In this document: in pieces, positions 8,264 to 15,106 of the stretch
Position numbering within the stretch: position 1 is the first letter of the stretch
Layout of the letters: every line of letters starts with the position of its first letter
Origin: Fidelibacterota bacterium
Lineage (GTDB): Bacteria; Fidelibacterota; UBA8477; JABMPR01
Assembly (NCBI GenBank): GCA_013202385.1
Contig: JABMOT010000300.1
Coordinates: forward strand, 1-35,312
Direction of reading: 5' to 3'
DNA length: 35,312 bases
Program-made: the position numbers and the translations under genes
The notes under the pieces: model-generated
Told to the model about the DNA's origin: nothing
Seen by the model: the letters and a program-made list of their open reading frames with translations, nothing else
Database searches by the model: none

Positions 8264-9125
8264 AACCTTTTTTGCCCTTCCTTTAGTTACACTCTTCATG
8301 TCATGCCAGTCCGGTGCACCCGTTTACGAGAATATGGGTCATTTGATTATAATCGGAGGTGGAGAAAGAACTGCTGAGATCATGAAAAAAACGGTGGAAT
8401 TGGCCGGCGGGTCAGCATCTCGCTTTCTCATCATCCCCCAGGCCAGTAGTGAACCCCTGGAAACTGCACAATATCAACAGGCCGACATTCTAAAGTATGG
8501 TGCCGGTGAAGTCAGCTATTTGTTGCTGGATAGTAGCAATGTCGACTCAATCGGTCATCTGGAAAGCATCCGCCATGCAACGGCCATCTTTTTCTCCGGT
8601 GGAGATCAAATTAGACTCACTCGCCTGCTCCTGGGCACCCAATTGCTTGAAGAAATCAAAGCTTTATATCAGCGCGGCGGTCTGATCAGTGGAACCAGCG
8701 CTGGTGCGGCGATCCAGAGCGAATTAATGATTACTGGAGAAGAGCTGATCAATCAAGATGAGGATCGGCCATATAATACAATCGCTCCAAACAATATTGA
8801 GACTGTCCAGGGCTTTGGTTTTGTTCCTGAGGCCATCATCGATCAGCACCATATCAAACGTCGTCGTAATAATCGTGTTATCAGTGCTGTCCTGGAGCAT
8901 CCCGAATTGCTCGGAGTTGCCATCGATGAGAGCACGGCTATCCTGGTAAATCCCGATCGTAGTTTCCAGGTTTTAGGCGACGCCACAGTCATCGTTTATG
9001 ATGCCAGACATGCCCAAAATATAAGATTAGACAAGTTTAACAACTTCGCCGTTGATGATATGAAAGTCCAGCTGTTAATGAATGGTGACCGATTTAGCCT
9101 GATAACGGGGAAAAGGCTTCAATGA
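8253..9125 (+). CDS. Cyanophycinase-like peptidase S51, predicted lipoprotein
   Basis: Serine hydrolase of family S51. Cyanophycinases of this family cut the beta-Asp-Arg polymer to dipeptides; others cut aspartyl dipeptides. Seen here: an IIIGGGE start strand, FFSGGDQIRLT (about 113-123), the nucleophile elbow GTSAGA with Ser149, and DQHHIKRRRNNR (about 197), matching the DQHF-x-x-R-x-R signature of cyanophycinase. A short lipoprotein signal with lipobox LFMS-C (Cys18) places it in the envelope, unlike cytosolic cyanobacterial CphB. The ORF track start at 8232 is moved to the ATG at 8253, which has GGAG ten bases upstream and gives the clean signal peptide. It overlaps the M20 gene by 11 bases and the transporter by ATGA. 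The S51 call is strong; the cyanophycin substrate is inferred. Confidence 0.85.
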   Translation: MRTRTFFALPLVTLFMSCQSGAPVYENMGHLIIIGGGERTAEIMKKTVELAGGSASRFLIIPQASSEPLETAQYQQADILKYGAGEVSYLLLDSSNVDSIGHLESIRHATAIFFSGGDQIRLTRLLLGTQLLEEIKALYQRGGLISGTSAGAAIQSELMITGEELINQDEDRPYNTIAPNNIETVQGFGFVPEAIIDQHHIKRRRNNRVISAVLEHPELLGVAIDESTAILVNPDRSFQVLGDATVIVYDARHAQNIRLDKFNNFAVDDMKVQLLMNGDRFSLITGKRLQ

Positions 9126-10519
9126 CATCCATCCGCACTAAAACACCAGATACATTTGTAATATTGTTCTCAATATTGGTGGTTATTGCCGCTTTGACCT
9201 GGATCATTCCTGGAGGTGCTTTTGATAGCCATGAGATAAATGGACGCTCAGAGGTAATACCAGGGACCTTTCACCAGGTTGAAAGTGATCCCCAGGGCTT
9301 TGGAGCTGTCCTCATGGCTCCAATCAGAGGCTTCGTCGATGCAGCTCTTATCATCGGCTTTGTACTCCTGGTGGGTGGTGTTTTTGGGATATTGCAACGC
9401 ACGGGTGCCATCACTGCGGGTATCTCAACGCTTGCGAGGGCACATGATCGATCCAAGACAGTCCGAATCTTAATCATTCCCCTGTTTATGACCATTTTCT
9501 CTCTCGCCGGTGCCGTTTTTGGAATGAGTGAAGAGATCATTCCCTTCATTATCATATTTATACCTCTGGCTCTGAAAATTGGTTACGATAGCATGGTTGG
9601 TGTGGCAATCCCATTTCTTGGAGCGGGAGTTGGTTTCGCGGGCGCATTCTTGAATCCATTTACCGTTGGCATCGCACAGGGCATTGCAGAAGTCCCCTTG
9701 TTCTCAGGATTGGGTTATCGTTTTCTACTCTGGACTACCGTCACCACCATCGCAATTCTGTATGTGATGCACTATGCCAGGAGAATAAAAGAAGATCCAT
9801 CCCTGAGTATGACTTACGCGATTGATTTAAAAAAACGTGAAAAATATTTGGATGATACAGATAGCTCTCTCTCAATCCTTAGCTCTCAACATTACCAGGC
9901 CCTCCTGGTATTCGCTTCAGGCCTGCTGGTTCTGGTTTGGGGTGTCCTGGCCAGACAATGGTATATTGAAGAAATTGCCGGATTATTTCTGATCACAGGC
10001 ATTTTGGTGGGAATCGCTGGCCGCCTGAAGGTGAGCGAGATTACAGAATCATTTACTTCAGGAGCGAAGGATCTGGTCATGACTGCCCTGATCATTGGTC
10101 TCGCAAGAGGCATTTTGATTATCGCCAAGGATGGACAGATTATCGATACCATGCTGAATGCGCTCTCGGCTCAGATTATTTCTCTTCATCCAATCATTTC
10201 ATCGCAATTCATGTTCATGATTCAAACCATTGTCAATTTCTTTGTCCCCTCTGGCAGCGGCCAGGCAGCCTTAACCATGCCAATAATGGCTCCCTTATCT
10301 GATCTTGTAGGTGTCTCACGACAAACAGCCGTCCTCGCCTATCAAATGGGCGATGGTTTTGGGAATATGATTATTCCCACGTCTGCAGTGACAATGGGTG
10401 TGCTCACGTTGGCAGATATCCCCTGGCAGCGCTGGGCAAAATGGCTCCTACCCCTGGAACTTGTTTTTCTCGTACTTGGACTTTTCTTCCTAATCCCACC
10501 CTTTTTTATGGGTTGGTAG
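9122..10519 (+). CDS. YfcC-family inner-membrane carrier
   Basis: An integral membrane protein of 465 residues with about 12 hydrophobic segments, starting with TPDTFVILFSILVVIAALTWIIPGGAF. That N-terminus, the GMSEEIIPF loop, the FLNPFTVGIAQG segment and the conserved VNFFVPSGSGQAALTMPIMAPLSD near residue 375 are typical of the YfcC group in the DcuC/AbgT-like ion-transporter superfamily. Members are annotated as amino-acid or C4-dicarboxylate carriers, often beside peptidases. Its ATG lies within the stop of the S51 gene (ATGA), so uptake is translationally coupled to hydrolysis. Substrate inferred: dipeptides, aspartate or arginine released by the neighbouring enzymes. Confidence 0.82.
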   Translation: MTSIRTKTPDTFVILFSILVVIAALTWIIPGGAFDSHEINGRSEVIPGTFHQVESDPQGFGAVLMAPIRGFVDAALIIGFVLLVGGVFGILQRTGAITAGISTLARAHDRSKTVRILIIPLFMTIFSLAGAVFGMSEEIIPFIIIFIPLALKIGYDSMVGVAIPFLGAGVGFAGAFLNPFTVGIAQGIAEVPLFSGLGYRFLLWTTVTTIAILYVMHYARRIKEDPSLSMTYAIDLKKREKYLDDTDSSLSILSSQHYQALLVFASGLLVLVWGVLARQWYIEEIAGLFLITGILVGIAGRLKVSEITESFTSGAKDLVMTALIIGLARGILIIAKDGQIIDTMLNALSAQIISLHPIISSQFMFMIQTIVNFFVPSGSGQAALTMPIMAPLSDLVGVSRQTAVLAYQMGDGFGNMIIPTSAVTMGVLTLADIPWQRWAKWLLPLELVFLVLGLFFLIPPFFMGW

Positions 10520-10559
10520 GAATAGTTAATATTATCAATAACATAACGGAGGATTTATC

Positions 10560-11681
10560 ATGAAAAATGCTAGCAAAATCAGGCTTGGACTTCTCGTTCT
10601 GCTGCCAATTCTAGCCATGTCACAAGTTTATGTTAACTCAGATTCTATTGGCGTTTACCTCAAAAATTACGGTGAAATCGAGATCTGGGGACCCATGGCT
10701 CCCGGTGATCCTGTCAAACAAGTCGACCGTATCACTTTGCTGGTTGGCACGGATGAAACTGCCGTTTACGATTATTCTGAAGATGCTGACGTCGACGAGG
10801 CATCGGTTCTGATTGCAGATCCAACCCTTAGCGACATGGAGGGCTATACCAGCATCAACAATTTTTATTCATTCGCACCTCCAGATATTTTTGCCACAAT
10901 TTCCCCTTATGCCTGGAATGATGCTGAATATGTCATCGTTCATATGGTCGTAACCAACACTGCAGACACTGCCATTGATGCACGTGTAGGATTAGAGATC
11001 ATCCCCCAGATCGATGGTGATTATGATGGTATCAATACCTGGATGCCCGGGGGGAACTTCCTGGACATGACCCGTGGCAGCGGCAACCATATCGGTTTTA
11101 AGTTTTTATCCCATGGAATGGCTTCCCTTTCTCAATTCGTATGGTACAGTGGATATAATGATTCAGATGCCGATCTCTATAACTGGATGAACACCAACCA
11201 GATTGACACCGTCATGGTATGTACCAACCCCGATGATGGTATTGTATCAATCCCTGCAACAGGAGCGATAACTCTGGAACCCAACGTAGGCCTTGATTTC
11301 TATTATGGTGTTGCACGTGGATTAACTCTTAGTGCTCTTGAGGCGAATATGGTTGACCTCCAAACAGCCTATAATACCATTTTTACTGTTGGAGTTGACG
11401 ATATTGATCTTCACCCTGAAACTTTTAGTCTCTCTCAAAACTATCCCAACCCCTTTAACCCTTCCACTGAAATTAGTTTCTCATTACCTGCAGACGGCAT
11501 TGCATCCCTCGATCTGTTCAATCTCAGAGGTGAGCTTGTCGCATCGTTGCACAATGGCTGGATGGCTGCAGGTTCATATTCCCAGAGTGTGAATGGGTCA
11601 AATCTGCCATCGGGTATTTATATCTATTCTCTTACATCGAATGGCATTCAACTCACTAAAAAGATGACTTTACTCAAATAA
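10560..11681 (+). CDS. Secreted T9SS protein of unknown function
   Basis: The signal peptide (KIRLGLLVLLPILAMSQ) is followed by about 265 residues without a recognised domain, predicted beta-rich, with a segment suggestive of a carbohydrate- or peptide-binding jelly roll (VVTNTADTAIDARVGLEI). The C-terminal 85 residues contain NYPNPFNPSTEISFSLP and end in KKMTLLK, a type A T9SS sorting domain. Ribosome site GGAGG lies seven bases before the ATG. It sits 40 bases after the transporter and before a strong hairpin, within the nine-gene locus, so a role in substrate capture at the surface is a reasonable inference. No catalytic motif is visible. Confidence 0.75.
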   Translation: MKNASKIRLGLLVLLPILAMSQVYVNSDSIGVYLKNYGEIEIWGPMAPGDPVKQVDRITLLVGTDETAVYDYSEDADVDEASVLIADPTLSDMEGYTSINNFYSFAPPDIFATISPYAWNDAEYVIVHMVVTNTADTAIDARVGLEIIPQIDGDYDGINTWMPGGNFLDMTRGSGNHIGFKFLSHGMASLSQFVWYSGYNDSDADLYNWMNTNQIDTVMVCTNPDDGIVSIPATGAITLEPNVGLDFYYGVARGLTLSALEANMVDLQTAYNTIFTVGVDDIDLHPETFSLSQNYPNPFNPSTEISFSLPADGIASLDLFNLRGELVASLHNGWMAAGSYSQSVNGSNLPSGIYIYSLTSNGIQLTKKMTLLK

Positions 11682-11692
11682 ATTTAAGCGAA

Positions 11693-11719
11693 CTCGAGCC
11701 TGGATTTTCCAGGCTCGAG
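11693..11719 (+). promoter_or_regulatory. Perfect 11-bp inverted repeat upstream of the regulator gene
   Basis: CTCGAGCCTGG, loop ATTTT, CCAGGCTCGAG. The stem is GC-rich and perfect, but what follows is AAATATTATC with no T-run, so it is not a standard intrinsic terminator. It lies 11 bases after the T9SS gene stop and 22 bases before the RpiR start. It could be an RpiR operator, an mRNA-stabilising or processing hairpin, or a partial terminator that lowers downstream expression. Confidence 0.6.
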
Positions 11720-11741
11720 AAATATTATCTGGACGCAATAA

Positions 11742-12575
11742 ATGGTAAAAGAACGTATACGATCTGTACATCAGGATTTACCGCCTAACCAAAAATTATT
11801 GGCGGAGTTTATCCTGAATCACCTGGAAGAGATTTCCTTTTGGAGCATTCACAATTTAGCCAGCCAAGCGGGGACCAGCTCTGCCAGTGTTGTTCGATTT
11901 GCTCAACGCTTGGGATATGCTGGATATCCTGCTCTGCGTGAGGATATTGTTAATATTCTGAAAACCGAAATCAACCGTGACCACGTATCACGCATTGAGA
12001 CCCTTGAGGGTGATGTTCTGAGTCGGGTCGCCAATCAGGATGTCCAGGACATCAACGATACACTTAAGCAAATCAACCGTTCAGATTTCAATGCTGCAGT
12101 GGATTTTATTCTGGTTGCCAAAAGGGTTTATACGGCCGGGTTAGGGATTTCAAATTTGATGTCGGAAATTTTGGCCTATCAGCTGAATCAGGTTGGAATT
12201 GCTGCCAGCCCCCTCCGTTCTGGACCTTCCAGCTTTTTAGAACAACTCGCTTTTTTTGATAAGGATGACCTCCTGATTGCCTTCTCGTACCCGCCATACT
12301 CTGAGGAAACGATTAAACTGGCAAAACTTTCACGAAAGAAAGGTCTTAAGGTTCTGGCAATCACCAACAAACCAGCTGCACCAGTAAGCTTTCATTCAGA
12401 TGTTGTTTTATCGGTAAAGAGTGAGAATGTTCTTTTCACAAATGCCTTTGCTGCCATTTCTGTAATAATAAATGCCTTAGCCACAGAATGTGCCCATCGC
12501 GATAAAACAAAAGCACAATCAATGTTATCACACTTTCAAACCATTAATGGAATCTCTGATGAACAGAACACCTAG
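11742..12575 (+). CDS. MurR/RpiR family transcriptional regulator (HTH-SIS)
   Basis: The N-terminal 75 residues form the RpiR helix-turn-helix: LPPNQKLLAEFILNHLEEI, then SIHNLASQAGTSSASVVRFAQRLGYAGYPALREDI. A SIS domain follows at about 105-240 (VYTAGLGISNLMSEILAYQL, LLIAFSYPP, VLAITNKP). SIS domains usually bind phosphosugars or amino-sugar derivatives, so a regulator of this type in a peptidase locus is noteworthy. It sits mid-locus, 60 bases after the T9SS gene with the hairpin between, and overlaps the TonB receptor start by 17 bases. Presumed to control the locus and perhaps itself; ligand and direction unknown. Length 277 is normal for the family. Confidence 0.9.
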   Translation: MVKERIRSVHQDLPPNQKLLAEFILNHLEEISFWSIHNLASQAGTSSASVVRFAQRLGYAGYPALREDIVNILKTEINRDHVSRIETLEGDVLSRVANQDVQDINDTLKQINRSDFNAAVDFILVAKRVYTAGLGISNLMSEILAYQLNQVGIAASPLRSGPSSFLEQLAFFDKDDLLIAFSYPPYSEETIKLAKLSRKKGLKVLAITNKPAAPVSFHSDVVLSVKSENVLFTNAFAAISVIINALATECAHRDKTKAQSMLSHFQTINGISDEQNT

Positions 12576-15102
12576 ACGAGCAAGTTTTATCCAATCTCGG
12601 AAATTAAGCCGCTTCATCCTTCTTTTGATAGGACTCCCGGTCATCCTATTGTCTGGAGTCACGGGAAAACTTAGCGGGACTATAACAGACGCAGATGATC
12701 AGACTCCTATAATTGGGGCAACCATTCAGCTGGTAGGCACAAATTATGGACGAATTTCAGATGCATCCGGTCATTTTATTATCCTGAATATTACACCGGG
12801 AAACTACGATGTTAAAATCTCCTTTATAGGTTATGAAACCGTTATCATTGAGAGTCTTGATATCAGGGTTGATCTAACATCCACTATTGAAGTCAATATG
12901 CGACCTGCAGTGCTTGAAGGCGAAGCGGTCGTGGTGACAGCTGCTACCGTTTCCATCAATATGGATCTGACTGCCTCCATGGCTGTTATTACCCAGGAAC
13001 AATTTGATGCCCTGCCTATTGCTGATGTTGGCGATGCGCTGGCACTCCAGGCAGGGGTTGTAGGATCTGGTTCAAATTTAAATATCAGGGGTGGCCGTTC
13101 CAATGAAGTCGCTTATCTGATTGATGGTATGTATGTCCAGGATCCACTATTGGGGGGATTTGCTACAGATCTGGGCAACGATGCCATTCAAGAAATGAGT
13201 CTCTTGAGTGGAACGTTTAATGCTGAATATGGCAATGCGCTCAGCGGTGTGGTAAATATCGTAACCCGAGAAGGTGGTCGTCATTGGAGTGCCCGAGTTC
13301 AAAGCCGGGTTGGGTCGTTTCATTATGGCAAAGACAGTCTCAAAGCCGAAGGTGGACGCGTGAACTGGTTATTGAGCGGACCCTTGATTGAAGACAATCT
13401 GGCTCTTTTTGTTTCAGGAGAGCATACTGGACACGATGGCTATCTGCCCTTTGGGTTTAATACAGCAGATTCCTATTTCGCAAAACTGACATTTACCGGG
13501 ATCAGCCGATTGAAGGTGAATACAATGTATCGGAATTCATGGCGAAATTGGCAAAATTACAGCCACTCCTGGCTGTATGCTCCAGAACAATATTACCAAT
13601 ACAGTTCCTCTAGTGAGCAAATCGCACTGAATTTGACTCACACATTGTCAGAACGGCTCTTCTATGAGTTTCGTGTTTCCCAATTCAAGCAACACTTTCG
13701 CCAGGGAATCTGGCTTGACACAGACAGCACGGATCATTGGATGAGAGTGGATGAATATGTTCCATGGAATGAGTATCAGCTTAACCCAGATGCGGGAAAC
13801 GGTCATGAATTCTATTCTTATGGCAATCCTCCCACTTATGTGGACAGCGAAAGTAAAACAATCGATGTTCGCGGTGATATGGTCTGGCAGCCCGGTAGAT
13901 GGAATGAAATAAAAACAGGGATTCAGATCAAATCCCACCAGTTGAAGTTGTTGGATATTTACGATCCCCAACGTGATCACCCCTATATTGATGACTATGA
14001 AGAAGCCCCTTTTGAGCTCGCTGCCTATATTCAGGATAAAATTGAATTTCCATACCTGGTAATCAATCTCGGGCTACGCTTTGACAATATGGACGGCAAT
14101 GCAGCCTATCGGAATGACCCCCTCCTCGATACGGTGCTGACCCCGGCGGCATCCAGAAGCCAGATCAGTCCCAGATTGGGAATTGCCCATCCAATTTCAG
14201 ATCGAACAAAAATCCATTTTGCGTACGGTCATTTTTTTCAAAACCCAGAATACCAATATCTGTATGAAAATTCTCAGTATGATGTGACCGTGAGAGAGCC
14301 CCTTTTTGGACAGCCAAATCTGGATGCTGAAAGAACGGTTGCCTACGAGGTCGGTCTATCCCACCAGTTTAACGATGCCCTGGTCGGTCGTTTCACAGCA
14401 TATTATAAGGACATTACAGGGTTGATCGGTACCCATTACTACCCTCCATATACAGATGAAGCTCCCAATCAGTATGTTGGCTACACCCTCATCGTGAATG
14501 AAGATTACGCCAATACCAAAGGGTTTGAAGTGAATCTGGATTATAATGCTGGACGTCGAATCGCCGGCAGCATCACCTATACATTTTCTGTCGCCAAAGG
14601 GAGTGCTTCTTCAGAGGGTGAACAATACCCTGGAACCTCTGAGTCTACACGACTCTACTTCCTGGATTTTGACAAAGCACATGGATTTAACGCATTTGGC
14701 AGTTGGAGATTGGGAAACCGAGAAGGACCCAGATTGGGAGATTTCTTCCCCTTCGCCAAAACCGAAATTGGCTTTATTCTCCGAGCCAGCACGGGCTACC
14801 CCTATACTCCCAGCGGACGCGATGTTGGATTTGTAGAATTGAACTCCCTAAGACGGCCAGCTACCTATTCCATCGATATCGAAGCGGGACGAGAATTTCC
14901 ACTCCCTGGTAAACTCTATGGGCGGCTCTTTTTAGAAGTTTTGAATTTATCCAATGTCTCCAATATTCGCTATGTGTACTCAGATACTGGAGATCCGGAT
15001 TACACCTTGGTCGGCGGGCATAGTGAAGCATACATGCGCGATCCTTCAAATTATGGCCCCCCAAGAAATTTTCGTCTTGGCCTTACACTTGGATGGGAGT
15101 AG
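12559..15102 (+). CDS. TonB-dependent outer-membrane receptor
   Basis: A signal peptide after a basic n-region is followed by a carboxypeptidase-like regulatory domain (about 38-117; GTITDADDQTPIIGATIQL), a plug domain (about 125-235; NLNIRGGRSNEVAYLIDGM and NAEYGNALSGVVNIVTREG) and a beta-barrel to the C-terminus (TASTGYPYTPSG-like strands, final RLGLTLGWE). It imports large substrates across the outer membrane using energy from TonB-ExbBD, which are not in this window. Architecture is SusC-like, but no SusD lies next to it; a large T9SS protein takes that place. The ORF extends to 12490 inside the regulator; I choose the ATG at 12559, which has GGA seven bases upstream and gives MNRTPRR before the hydrophobic signal. 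Confidence 0.9.
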   Translation: MNRTPRRASFIQSRKLSRFILLLIGLPVILLSGVTGKLSGTITDADDQTPIIGATIQLVGTNYGRISDASGHFIILNITPGNYDVKISFIGYETVIIESLDIRVDLTSTIEVNMRPAVLEGEAVVVTAATVSINMDLTASMAVITQEQFDALPIADVGDALALQAGVVGSGSNLNIRGGRSNEVAYLIDGMYVQDPLLGGFATDLGNDAIQEMSLLSGTFNAEYGNALSGVVNIVTREGGRHWSARVQSRVGSFHYGKDSLKAEGGRVNWLLSGPLIEDNLALFVSGEHTGHDGYLPFGFNTADSYFAKLTFTGISRLKVNTMYRNSWRNWQNYSHSWLYAPEQYYQYSSSSEQIALNLTHTLSERLFYEFRVSQFKQHFRQGIWLDTDSTDHWMRVDEYVPWNEYQLNPDAGNGHEFYSYGNPPTYVDSESKTIDVRGDMVWQPGRWNEIKTGIQIKSHQLKLLDIYDPQRDHPYIDDYEEAPFELAAYIQDKIEFPYLVINLGLRFDNMDGNAAYRNDPLLDTVLTPAASRSQISPRLGIAHPISDRTKIHFAYGHFFQNPEYQYLYENSQYDVTVREPLFGQPNLDAERTVAYEVGLSHQFNDALVGRFTAYYKDITGLIGTHYYPPYTDEAPNQYVGYTLIVNEDYANTKGFEVNLDYNAGRRIAGSITYTFSVAKGSASSEGEQYPGTSESTRLYFLDFDKAHGFNAFGSWRLGNREGPRLGDFFPFAKTEIGFILRASTGYPYTPSGRDVGFVELNSLRRPATYSIDIEAGREFPLPGKLYGRLFLEVLNLSNVSNIRYVYSDTGDPDYTLVGGHSEAYMRDPSNYGPPRNFRLGLTLGWE

Positions 15103-15106
15103 GATG

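Noticed and set aside
12490-12558. ORF-track start of the TonB receptor inside the regulator gene
   Set aside because: It would add non-signal residues in front of the signal peptide; the ATG at 12559 has a nearby GGA and basic n-region.
14954-15103. Upstream extension of the large T9SS protein ORF into the receptor gene
   Set aside because: The extension lies in another frame of the receptor coding sequence, and ATGATG with GGAG right after the receptor stop gives a clean signal peptide.
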